NCBI GenBank assembly: GCA_002786025.1
Contig: NHNW01000013.1
Span: 806,001 to 870,000 of the forward strand
Direction of reading: 5' to 3'
Source of the DNA: Zasmidium citrigriseum
Taxonomy: Eukaryota > Ascomycota > Dothideomycetes > Mycosphaerellales > Mycosphaerellaceae
DNA length: 64,000 bases
The position numbers and the translations under genes were made by a program. Positions 53,297 through 63,359 of this stretch are shown here, in pieces (within the stretch, counting starts at the first letter, position 1; each line of letters begins with the position of its first letter). Below the pieces are notes generated by a model. It did no database searches. It saw only the letters and a program-made list of their open reading frames with translations, and was not told where the DNA came from.

Positions 53297-53884
53297 TCAT
53301 CTCGAGAGCGAACGTAACCTTGATGACATCATTGCTCGAAGAATGAACCTCCCTGCATTACATCCATCGCTCATTTCTGCTCCTTCATCGCCTACAAGCT
53401 CTTTGAACGTTTCAAGACAGGCGCTCGTCTCAGCGGGGAGTTCTGGCGTCTATTCGTCTCCCGAGCGGAGAACGGGAATGTCTCCGGCCTAAGAGTTCTG
53501 ATCCGGGCCTCGTGGAGAGTACGTGATGCCAGGGCAGTTCGCACGAGCCGGCTGGAACTGGGTGAAGTTGGCAGCAAAGCCAAGACTGTGGAACTCAGCA
53601 CGGACTTCACTCGGATCACCCTACGCACATGTATTGGTCTCGCAGCTGTTGCAGCCAAGTCTGGCGGCATCTCGATTGGCTGCGAACTCGGAGACGAGGT
53701 CGCCGAAGAGACCGACGTTGGTGTACGGGAAAGCAGATGGCCGACAGTGTCAATTGTTTAGGATCTGCTCCTGGCCTGAGTTCCACTTCAAATCGGGGCA
53801 GTTGCCCGTGACGGCGCAGGAGGACTTGTACACTTCTGGGGAAAGCCAGGCTCCAGTGTTGGCGGCATCGGTGACACCTAGCAT
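53297..53884 (-). pseudogene. Decayed gene, possibly a small Cys-rich protein
   Basis: One minus-strand frame of 196 codons has protein-like sequence for most of its length, interrupted by stops. From the ATG at 53884: MLGVTDAANTGAWLSPEVY, then SSCAVTGNCPDLKWNSGQEQ, a TGA, FPYTNVGLFGDLVSEFAAN, LGCNSCETNTC, a TAG, then FHSLGFAANFTQFQPARANC and GITYSPRGPDQNS before another TAG. The last may be the natural end. The two internal stops could each come from C-to-T changes (CGA or CAG codons). I do not recognise the family, and 5' sequence may be missing. No introns remove the stops. Confidence 0.38.
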
Positions 53885-54196
53885 CTGGTCAATGGAAGAC
53901 GCACGCCATCTGCATCAGGAGAAGGATCAAGCGCTCTTGTAAAACCTTCTGGCCATCTCAGCTGGCCAGTCCGAAGTCGCCCACATGCCGAATGTAGACA
54001 ATGGGGCATTGCTTTGCTATCCGGGCCAGCAAAGTGTTCGAGTCGCAGGGCTGCAACCCTCTGGGATCTTGCGGTTGGATGCCGTGCCACACTCGATCCC
54101 TTTGATACGGCACCTGCAATCTCAGGCATGGATGCCGACGTATGCCGGCTTGCATCGGAGGCCGAGCGACGAGAGAGGGCGGACGCTCGACCAGGA
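53885..54196. other. Short intergenic region
   Basis: 3' flank of the HET gene and 5' flank of the decayed frame; nothing further supported. Confidence 0.35.
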
Positions 54197-56374
54197 TCAG
54201 ACAATCTCGACTGTGACCCGCTTTCCACTGCTCAGGAAGAAGCTCATATCGGTGTCGGCAGTCAGTCCAATCCTTTCAAACATATTGTCATGCTTGGGTG
54301 ACCTTCCCAGCACCATTGCCACGCCTTTGGGATTTGCCGCATTCGTCCTCGCAAGCACAAGAGCGTAGCAGATATCGACAAAAGGCTTGAGGATGGCTCG
54401 GGACACATCAGCGGGAGCTCGAGTCGTGCTCTTGAGATAGTGGCCGGGCAATGCAGCCTCTTGAACCATCAAGACGGCATCTGGCCACATGTAGGTGTCC
54501 CAGTTGTAGCCTTGGAGAGACTGCAGCCGATGCGTGTGGCCATCGGCGTACAGTGGATCACGACAGACAGTCGCGCACGGGGTGAGCCAGCCATGGAGCT
54601 TCAGACTGCCCGAGTCCAATGCACCAAACTCGTTGGAAGAGCTCGCTTTGGTATGGATGTCAATCACTTCGGCGTCCCATACAATCGTCTCGCTAGTCCA
54701 TTCGGCGGTGAACATCGAATCGTGCTTGATGGCAGAGTTGCAACTCGCCCAGCTCCAAGAAGGTGCTACGTGGTTATGATACGGCATTGGCAAGTGCCCT
54801 TCGCCACGATGCCACATCAGCCCTTGAAGTAAGTTCTCCTGCCAGAGACCAGCTCGATAGGTCCACCCTGTCTGTTCTGCAAAGCTTCTGGCAATGCCGG
54901 AGAAGGCCACGAGCTTGTCCGTCGAGTAGGTCAGGTCCAGCTTTGAATATCCGGAGATCAGCTGCCTCCAGTCAAGCGAGACGGCTGACATGGCCGAATC
55001 TCCTGCCATGAATCCCAGTTGGGCCAACCCTTCGAGCTCCGCACTCTGGCTTTCGTACTTGGAGCAAGTCCTACATTCGACCTTGACTTCTATCTGACCG
55101 AACGTCACGATTCTCGTTGCGAGCAGCCTCTCTTGGTATGCCCAAGCGCGGGAGAGCAAGGCTCCATTCCAATCTCCGCTTTGACCGCGGAAAGGCCATC
55201 CTGCTCTGCGCGCGCAAAGCAAGGATGGAGTAGGGGCAAGATGTTTCGTTCCCAATAAAACCTGGTCTGCCGCTGCAGGCCGTGGCTGCAGTATTCGATC
55301 TTGCGGCGACGAAGCTGACGCCGCGGCCAAGACCAAGTAAGCATTTCCATAGTAGTCACCCATGTTGGCTGATTGGACGCTCCAGTCCTCGCGGCTGTCC
55401 TGTAGAATGCACAGAGCATCGATCCAGACGTACTCGATCCTCAGCATTCTTGCCAGGGAAACCACGTCCTGGAACAGAGGTGGCAATGCATGGTAATCTG
55501 TACCGTTGGTCAAGCTTGCCAGCGATTGCTTTGTGAGCTTCAAGGCCTGATCGCCGCCCCAACAGTAGCTTAGTGCGATGAAGCGTCCCGTAGTACCTGG
55601 CTTTGGTTCTCTCAAGAAGATCTTCTCGTTCCCGTGGTCGCCAATCTGAAGAACCCGATCAGGTAACGACTGCGTGTGCTGTCTGCACTTTTCGTGTTTT
55701 TGAACACATGTGTCAACAGTACTTTTGATGAAAGTGAAAGTCCCTTCCGAGTTGGATGCCATGGCTCGTTTTGGTGCGTGTCCAAGAGTGCCCATACTTC
55801 CCGGAGCAGACTTCGAGAGACTATGAGGGCTGGTTGACAACAAGGCCAGGTTTGCAGGGTCATTTCTGTCGTCTAGGTAAAGCTCAATGATTGAGAGCGG
55901 CTCTGCATAGATGAAAGACTCATGCTCATTGGCATAAACCATAGCCAGCAGCGGAAGATTTTCTCCAATGTATAGTGTCACGTAAGACTCGTCGAGTTCG
56001 AATTCGGACAGCAGCTCGTAGATACCCCTTGCGACATCCGCACAGAAGCGACACCCATTGCGGCCTCGTACTTGGAGGTGCTGAAAGGTACAAGAGCTGA
56101 CTGAGGCACGAGTACTTTCCCTCAGTGCTGGATGAGCCAAGTCGGTATCACCTATTTCGCAGTATGGATCGTTTGCTGGGTCGAAATTGAAGCATATATC
56201 GCAGACACCTGGGGCTACATCTTGGCCCGGGCCACCAAGGGCATTGATGACCAGGCCTTGAATCGCATTGCTCAAATCTTGATGGGTTGAAATGGCTGCG
56301 GTTGCGTCCGACGCAGGGTGAGGCTCAGCAGAAGGCTTTGGCTTCGACTTCCTCTTCTTGAAAGGGTTCCTCAT
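54197..56374 (-). CDS. HET-domain protein (intact)
   Basis: Heterokaryon-incompatibility type protein, 725 aa, single exon. Basic head RNPFKKRKSKPKP, then a Cys motif (CDICFNFDP, SCTFQHLQVRGRNGCRFC). The HET domain is complete: RFIALSYCWGGDQALKLT, DVVSLARMLRIEYVWIDALC, ILQDSREDWSVQSANMGDYY and ALLSRAWAYQERLLATRIV. The C-terminal part is long and variable (SWSWASCNSAI), as in the large Pezizomycotina HET expansion. No NACHT/WD or NLR repeat is present. It lies some 5 kb from the broken HET gene on the opposite strand, and the two differ too much to be a recent duplicate. Confidence 0.94.
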   Translation of the reverse strand: MRNPFKKRKSKPKPSAEPHPASDATAAISTHQDLSNAIQGLVINALGGPGQDVAPGVCDICFNFDPANDPYCEIGDTDLAHPALRESTRASVSSCTFQHLQVRGRNGCRFCADVARGIYELLSEFELDESYVTLYIGENLPLLAMVYANEHESFIYAEPLSIIELYLDDRNDPANLALLSTSPHSLSKSAPGSMGTLGHAPKRAMASNSEGTFTFIKSTVDTCVQKHEKCRQHTQSLPDRVLQIGDHGNEKIFLREPKPGTTGRFIALSYCWGGDQALKLTKQSLASLTNGTDYHALPPLFQDVVSLARMLRIEYVWIDALCILQDSREDWSVQSANMGDYYGNAYLVLAAASASSPQDRILQPRPAAADQVLLGTKHLAPTPSLLCARRAGWPFRGQSGDWNGALLSRAWAYQERLLATRIVTFGQIEVKVECRTCSKYESQSAELEGLAQLGFMAGDSAMSAVSLDWRQLISGYSKLDLTYSTDKLVAFSGIARSFAEQTGWTYRAGLWQENLLQGLMWHRGEGHLPMPYHNHVAPSWSWASCNSAIKHDSMFTAEWTSETIVWDAEVIDIHTKASSSNEFGALDSGSLKLHGWLTPCATVCRDPLYADGHTHRLQSLQGYNWDTYMWPDAVLMVQEAALPGHYLKSTTRAPADVSRAILKPFVDICYALVLARTNAANPKGVAMVLGRSPKHDNMFERIGLTADTDMSFFLSSGKRVTVEIV

Positions 56375-57660
56375 GTTGCGATACTAGTATGCTTGGTGGA
56401 TCAATCTCTGTTGGCGGAAAGTCCAGATTGATAGCTCCTGCACTCTGGCCGTTTCGCTCGCGTGATGTTTGCGGCTGAGCCTTGGCAGCAGCCACCGACA
56501 CTTGGCTCCATATACATCCCTGGCCATGTTGTATCACTTGCTGGTCCGAGGGCGCGAATGAGCGATAGCCGCGTCAATCGGGAACGGCGTTGGAGTGGGC
56601 CGGTGCAATGAGATGCTCCAGTAGAAGGCATTTTGGCGGCAGGGGTGAACGACATCCAAGATTGGGGCCGTGTTCGAGGCTATGGCATTGGACATGAGGT
56701 CTGATTCTTAATTGCATGTCCGCGAGGAGACTAGCATATAAGAAAGTGAGAGTTCTCAATGCGAACAGATGGGAAGTGCTCACCCGAGTGGCGTGGTCAT
56801 CGCCAAAGCCGCCTAAGATGGCAAATCCGGGCCAGGTGTTCTGGGACTCCAGATGTCGGATCGAAAATTGATTTCCTGCCAGTACGACCGCGAATTGAAA
56901 CGCTTCTATGGGAAGGACGACATGAATTGCGGTGATGAAGAGGTGAGGTTAGACAAGCTCGGACGGGGAGATTTGTTTGTGGCTGTGTTGCTGACCAAGA
57001 ATGTGGCTGGGAATTTCGTCGCGAGGCTGCCTCCTTTCCACTCCTTCCCTTCACGTACTCATCAACAACATCGTCGGCTCAACGACCGAATGAACTCGGC
57101 GTGCCATCATGGGCTGATCGAACGCACAGCAAAAGAAAACGATGTCAAAATACATCGCCGTACCCAGCCAGGTTACTCCCGGATCCAACCCGGCTCTTCA
57201 ACCAACACCTCAACTCACCATGAAGAGAGAGACTCAGGCAATGATTTGGTGTGAAGAAAACCGACTCTCAAAATGCCGAATGCAATCCAAGAAATCTTAG
57301 CTGATGGTCCGGCTCTCTTTGACGATGACACGACTACAGCCGGACATCGTATCCAGCACATTACTGAGCGAAGAAGGTGGCGGGACTTGATGCTTTCAGG
57401 GCGTTGCCAAATTGACCAGCCAGACTAACCTCGATCTTGACCTTTCGAGATGGCATGGATCTTCAGCAGTAGGAACCTCATCCACTGTCGATAGGAGTAT
57501 TGCTTAGCGAATCCTTCAACCACCAAATGGAATTCGCGCACTTCTCCACCTGCGGCATTTTCGGCTTCAGCTGTCTTACTCTCATCACTTTCCCTACTAC
57601 AGCTACGCACAGAGTTCAACCTCGTGGCATCTACGAGCTTGCAGACGGTGCAAGAAATCG
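56375..57660. other. Intergenic region with one weak ORF
   Basis: About 1.3 kb between divergent genes. An ATG frame at 56853-57254 (133 codons; MSDRKLISCQYDRELKRFYG) has mixed charge and no domain; it might be a short gene but I cannot support it. Confidence 0.35.
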
Positions 57661-59105
57661 ATGTCGACGATCAAATCGTACGTCCCATTCATCGCATTGT
57701 CCAATCGGCAAAGTCTATTGAGGGTCGCTCTTCTGCTCTCGCTGATCTGCTGCCACGGTATTGTGTCCGCAACACCAGCGGTTCGAAGCGGCTCCCCATC
57801 ACCTGTACCGCCGCAACCCAGCTCAGACAGCGAGTCGACGCCAGCATGGTACTTCCTGGGAGTTGCCACCGGCTTGGTGCTGCTGGGCGGCCTATTCGCT
57901 GGCCTGACCATTGCTTTGATGAGCCAAGATGAGACTCATCTGAAAGTCGTTGCATCTTCTGGTGATGGCCCCGAAAAGAAGAATGCCGCACGAGTCCTGT
58001 GGCTCCTGAGAAAAGGCAAGCATTGGGTCCTCGTGACTCTCCTGCTCTGCAACGTCATCACCAACGAGACGCTCCCAATCGTCCTGCACAAGAGCTTCGG
58101 AGGTGGCGGATGGGTTGCTGTTGTGAGCAGTACTGTTATGATCGGTACGTGTGTTTCTGGTTGGTGGCTGTTGAACGCAGAATGCTGAGCAATATAGTCA
58201 TTTTCGGAGAGATCGTTCCTCAAGCGATCTGTGTCCGCTATGGACTATCGATTGGAGCCTGGACAGCACCGATCGTGCTTGGTCTCATGATATTGATGTC
58301 TTCTGTGGCGTGGCCTGCCGCAAGACTGCTGGATAAAGTCCTCGGGGAAGATGCCCATGGAACGCTGTACAAGAAGCCAGGGCTGAAATCATTCATTGAG
58401 CTGCACAAGACTGCCAAGCAGCTTATCGATGATGAAGCTGCCATCATCTCGAGTACACTGGATCTCAAGGACAAGCCGCTTTCAAGCATCATGACCAGCA
58501 TTGAGCATGTCTTTACCATGTCTACCGAGACAATCGTCGATCAAACGGTCATCGAACATGTCCTACAGCAGGGATACTCCAGGATCCCGATCTACTGCGC
58601 AGAAGATCCACGAAGCTTCAACGGAATGCTCTTGGTACGACGTCTGATCGGGTACAATCCTGCGGATTGCAAGCAAGTGCAAGAGTTTGACCTTGTTCCA
58701 CTCCCTGAGACCAGCGCGAAAACTACTTGCCTTGACATTCTGAACTACTTCCAAGAAGGCAAGAGCCACATGGTCGTGATCTCCGAGTCGCCGGAGCGAG
58801 GCAGCGGCGCAACAGGCATCGTGACTTTGGAGGATGTCCTTGAAGAGATTATCGGCGAAGAGATCATCGATGAAAGCGACATGTTCGACCAGACGCATCG
58901 TCCTCTGAAACGCCTCCTTCAGCCGACTTTGAAACGTCATCGCCGTCATCGCCCACAGCCGTTAGAAGCATCCGGTGATATTGCTCTTGATCAGGCGCCC
59001 TTGCTCGCAGATGAGGAGGACCGACCTTTATTCTCCCGCTCTGGTAGCATCGTTGAGAGGGCCCTGGTAGTCAATGGAGTGGAGAAGGTCATTCTCGAGA
59101 TTTGA
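57661..59105 (+). CDS. CNNM/MAM3-type membrane protein with CBS pair
   Basis: Homologue of the DUF21-CBS family (yeast Mam3, animal CNNM), linked to divalent-metal homeostasis at vacuolar or plasma membranes. Two exons (57661-58144, 58198-59105; intron 53 nt) give 463 aa. A signal-like hydrophobic start ([19 protein letters not shown]) precedes the DUF21 core: [20 protein letters not shown] with family [41 protein letters not shown] and [18 protein letters not shown]. The CBS pair follows: [29 protein letters not shown], and [20 protein letters not shown] with [18 protein letters not shown]. All hallmark segments are present. The C-terminus is shorter than in yeast Mam3. Confidence 0.93.
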
Positions 59106-59245
59106 GAGGTCTGGTCTTGCCCTTGGACTCTGACCATTCTGGTCTATGGTACATCTGCTCATGAGCTCGTCAGCGTCGTGTTCAGATCCCTTTCGAAAGC
59201 CAGCCCCAAGCCCGTTCCTTTAACGCCATTAGCCCCGCCAAACAT

Positions 59246-60977
59246 TCAAACAGCTGTGAGAGAGACATCTTCAACGAACAGCTCTCCAGTCGTACTTCCA
59301 CCGCCATGCGTAATGCAATCCCAGGCCAGTCCCAACACAGCGGCATCTTGGCTCGCTGCGACCAAGACAGGTCCGTATTGGACATATCCTGCTGGGGCCG
59401 CAGCAGGAAGGATGTTGTCCCAGAATTTGATGTCTGGCAATGTCTGATTGCCAAAGGTGACGGACAGATCGCAGTATTGTCCAGCAGAGGCTTCGAGACC
59501 AGAGATGTTGTATGCGGAGTAGTAGAAGGTCAAAGAGTATGAGGCTCCTGAGGTGGAAGACCAGATCGTTTGACTGATTTTGGATATAGCGGTGTTGGCT
59601 GCTGAGTTGAAGTCGCTATGTTTCGAAGATGTTAGCAACAGCTACCATTAGTCTGGAGATCGGCTGGTACGTACGCATATTGTGTTTTAGAGCGGGCGAG
59701 GCTCTGCTTAAGCCCAACTGTAATATCGCCACTATGGGCCCAGTATGGGACTGCACCAGGGCCGTCGACTGCGAAGTCGAATCCGCCATTCGTTACCAAA
59801 TTCGAAGGGGTAGGCGAGGGAGTACTGGTTGTTGTACTAATCAATGTTGTCGACGAGGCTTCCAGCAGCGGGTCAGCGATCTACACCATCGGAATGCCAG
59901 CGAGCATGCTTACTCGTGGAAATATCGCTCGTGCTTGTCGAGCTTTCGGACGTCGAGGTTGTGCTATCAGGGAAAGTCGAGGCTGAAGCGGCTACTGTCA
60001 GCTGTATTCTCTCAACATCAAGCTCGATCCGGCATGACCCACTGGACGAAGATTCTGTAGTACTGTCGGACGTGGTCGAGGCTACAACATTTTATGTTAG
60101 TCTCTGTTCTCTGATCATGGCTGTGAGGGGGTTCACCAGTAGAGCTTTCGGTGCTGGATTCGGGGGCTGTTGCTGATGATGTCGTGCTGTCAGTCGTCGA
60201 AGAAGTCAATTCAGCCGTCGTCGATGAAGTAGCGTCACTCGAGGTTGGAGTCGGATCAGCCGATGTCGAAGAAGTGATCTCGCTTGTGCTAGCATCACTG
60301 GATGACGTCTCGCTACTGACAGAGCTGCCAGTGACAGTCGTGGTAATGTCCACCTCAACTGTTGTGGTCGAAGGAGAAGCAACGATTGACGTTGACGAAA
60401 CGAGGGAAGTTTGGGTTTCGAAGGCTGTAATAGCATCGGCGGCGACGGTAACGTAGGTCTAATGCTCAACGTCAGATCTGCATTTGTGGTTGGGTAACAC
60501 AGACTCACGGTCGCAACAGTCTCGATGCACGAGCATGCTGTGCTCAAGAATGCGTTGGTTCCATTGCTCGCCGAGTCCCTCCGATCCAACGTCTGCTCTT
60601 GTGCAAGTTCCGTAGCCGTTGCGACTACCGAAGTTAAGTAGTCTGTCTCAACGGAGATGGATGTGGCCAGAGCGACGTCGGTTGTGAAGATGGTCGTCAC
60701 CATCGTTGTGGGATCGGGCGTGACTGAGAAAGCCGTCAGCTCTGTGCTGTGGGAGGCTACAAGGATATATCTTACTAGTTGAAATGACAGTCACAGCTGG
60801 AAGAGGGTATCGAGATGAGCAGAACGATTGGAAGGGCGCATAGCTGGCAAAGCTTTGGGCAAGTCTGTACGGCCACACCGAGCAGACTGGAGTCGCAGCA
60901 TCTCGGCCTGCCAACGGCGATGCTTGGGCCAGGTAGGAGAGGCTGAAGACAACAAGAACAGGGATTGTGAGACGCAT
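59246..60977 (-). CDS. Secreted Ser/Thr-rich protein with carbohydrate-binding-like C-terminus
   Basis: Extracellular or wall-associated protein, 486 aa, six exons (60977-60776, 60723-60509, 60458-60137, 60081-59914, 59858-59675, 59615-59246), introns 50-59 nt. Signal peptide: RLTIPVLVVFSLSYLAQASP, then a KR-like site in LDRRDSASNG. The middle is a Ser/Thr mucin-like stalk, likely heavily O-glycosylated. The C-terminal ~150 residues form a jelly-roll-like unit beginning LVTNGGFDFAVDGP, with SGASYSLTFYYSAYN and CDLSVTFGNQTLPD. That pattern (N.GF..G...W, then Y.L.F.Y, V...N) is typical of CBM4_9/galactose-binding-like domains. Acceptor choices were fixed by keeping the frame. An adhesin or wall-binding role is inferred. 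Confidence 0.86.
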
Positions 60978-61738
60978 GGTATGCAATCTTCAGCGTTGTT
61001 CAAGAGACTGAGAGAATGAAAGACTAGGGGAGTGGACATGATTGGGACTTCGGCATCGTCTTGTAGCCTATTCCGGTGGCTTTCTGATACTTTGCTCTAG
61101 ATGCACACATGCATTCAAGTTCGAAGCAAAGAAGTGTTCGACGCTGATATCGCCCACGTGCGATGCAGAGGAAGGTGCAGCAGAGGTGAAGTTGGGAAAG
61201 TCTCCACGCCGCCAATCCTCATTCGGACAGCGGCTGCATGTGAAAGAGGCTGGATCTGGCCCGAACACGCCACATCTAGAGCTAAAGGATTCAATGTTAG
61301 AATTCTTACTCTTTCGGCCAGTCAAATTGTTCTGAGACTATTTCTGGCGCCACGGCGGCTTTCTATGCCTGTTCCTTGCATATAGCCAGCTATTATACCT
61401 CAGACCATTCCGCACACTGCACCAAGTCTGGCCGTTGGTCTCCTACAAAACCATTTCGCAGCGGCGGGGGTTCGGCTTGAGGCTGCCACAAGATTCTAGA
61501 TCGCCACCGATGAGCAGAACGGGACACTGGCTGCAGCAATTATGCAGTGACGGCCGAGCACCGAGACCCATGTAAAAAAGAGTTGTTCCCACCTGCTGAT
61601 GGACCAAACACTGTAAGGCCTTTCGTCATACTCGATTCGAGCAGTGGATTTCTGGCCATCTCCATGAGAAGGCACAATTGCTGACATATGAACAGCCGCC
61701 GGGAGGCAACGACTTTTTACCCTCTCGTTCTCGAACGC
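60978..61738. other. Intergenic region, no supported gene
   Basis: Promoter of the secreted-protein gene and 3' flank of the oxygenase gene. No supported coding frame. Confidence 0.45.
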
Positions 61739-62857
61739 CTACCAGAATACTACACATCGGACTTCTACGCTCTCTCTCGACTCTCCGTACGCCACGTCGC
61801 CGATATCTGGACTTCCGTGCAAGCAGCCTACCTCCTCACTGGCCTTGCTCCCCAACCCAGCGGTATCGAACAGCTTTACGAACAACACCTCATCGGGCTC
61901 CATGTTCGATACATAGAAGAACTTCAAATCTTTCTCGCCCTCCTTCTCGACAGCTTCTGGTCGAACTTTGAGCATGGCAAATTCCTTCTTCCAGTCACCC
62001 TTGTAGCCCGGAACACGGTTGTCATACGGCTCTACCACGAAGTCCTGACGTTTGCTAGCGTGGCTCCACGGCGTCATGGCAAGCGGGTCTCTCGTCACGG
62101 TCTTCATGGGCCTCCAGATGGAGAATGCGGCGTATCTGGGACCCAGTTTGTCAGAAGCGTGGTCGTTATACTGTTCCTCGAACGCTTGCCGGTCCTCCTT
62201 CCCCTCCGGCTGAAGACTTGCTTTGACACAGATAGCCTGCTCAGTGGCAAGAATCCCAGACTTCTCTGCCAATTCGGTCACCTCCTTGCTCATGCTTCGA
62301 ACAGTCTGGCGACCACCCAATGCCGTCGAGTCGCAGTGGGGCATACGGATCGGCTGCAAAGGCGGGCCTGGCCTGTGGATCATCGTCTTCATGTCAACGT
62401 CCTTTTGTTGATCTTTGGCCACCATACCGTGCTTGAACGCCCTCGTCTCATCGAGGTTTGTGGGTGGTGCTCCTCCTCGGCAAGTACTGGAGTTGATGTA
62501 GACATGTTTGCATCCCGTCACCCTCTTCACGAGATCTTCGACTTCAGCGTAGTCAACGTCCTTCATCGTATTTGCATCTCTGAAGTCCTCGACATCCTTG
62601 ATGGAGGAAGTATGCTTGACTGCTGTGAAGCCATGCGATCTCATGAATGCTTCATCCCGGCTGTAATCGCCCCCTGACGCTGAATTGAAGACTTCGCTTC
62701 TGAAGTCGACCAGTGGAACCGTCACTGGCGCGGAAGCTTTCGGCTTGGGAGGAGCGCCATATGGTCTTGTGAATGGATCTGAATGTGGTTCTCCGTCATA
62801 GACCGGGACGATGAATGTCCCTTTCGTGGCGACAGGATCGTTACCAATTGAGCCCAT
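61739..62857 (-). CDS. AsaB/GA4-desaturase-like oxygenase
   Basis: Member of the fungal group of predicted Fe(II)/2-oxoglutarate hydroxylase-desaturases that includes AsaB and the gibberellin GA4 desaturase; common in secondary metabolism. Single exon, 372 aa. Hallmarks: PVTVPLVDFRSE near the start, the SHGFTAVKHTSS box, KHVYINSSTCRGG, PRYAAFSIWRPMKTVTRDPL (R..S.WRP..... PLA), VEPYDNRVPGYKGDWKKEF, and KFFYVSNMEPDEVLFVKLFD. The end has HGSPDIGDVAYGESRESVEV and RCVVFW, the usual RES.E.R close. HGSP supplies a likely metal-ligand His; the usual FxY...M.p.E.....D feature is intact. Substrate unknown. The next gene rightward, in the opposite direction, is another 2OG oxygenase. Confidence 0.9.
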   Translation of the reverse strand: MGSIGNDPVATKGTFIVPVYDGEPHSDPFTRPYGAPPKPKASAPVTVPLVDFRSEVFNSASGGDYSRDEAFMRSHGFTAVKHTSSIKDVEDFRDANTMKDVDYAEVEDLVKRVTGCKHVYINSSTCRGGAPPTNLDETRAFKHGMVAKDQQKDVDMKTMIHRPGPPLQPIRMPHCDSTALGGRQTVRSMSKEVTELAEKSGILATEQAICVKASLQPEGKEDRQAFEEQYNDHASDKLGPRYAAFSIWRPMKTVTRDPLAMTPWSHASKRQDFVVEPYDNRVPGYKGDWKKEFAMLKVRPEAVEKEGEKDLKFFYVSNMEPDEVLFVKLFDTAGLGSKASEEVGCLHGSPDIGDVAYGESRESVEVRCVVFW

Positions 62858-63359
62858 CTTGGCGAGAGTAAAAAGCTTGGTATGAAGAGCTAGAAAAGAG
62901 AGCAGAGGGGGCTGAAGGAAACTGAATTGGATTGTCCTGTGGCGTCGTAATGCTTGATAAGGCCTGCATTAGTGCAAAGTGTGAATCCTGCAAAGTAGGG
63001 TGCTTCCGGGCAGGTGTGCGAGCGAGTGATTGCATGATCTGGACAACATTTCTCACTGCTTGTTCGTATAGAGCCTGGGCAGGGTTTGAGAATGCCTTCT
63101 TTACATGCCAGCCATCAATTGTAGTCGAATGTTGAGTAGGATCCGCCCCTGTCTATTACGACCGTCCCCCAATGCAAGCTATGCTACATGTCATCAAGCC
63201 GAATCCTTCGACAGCTAGCGAGCTGATCAACATGAGCGAAGGAATGACATTGAACTCCTGCCATAGCTGACTACGCAGTAATGAGGACGTCAGATGTAGT
63301 GCGAACAATACTTCCAACAGATATTCGAGTCAACATGGCCTTGTGACAGTCTACGCAAC
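62858..63359. promoter_or_regulatory. Divergent flank of two oxygenase loci
   Basis: About 500 bp between start codons of the AsaB-like gene and the damaged 2OG oxygenase. No TATA box or repeated motif identified. Confidence 0.35.
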
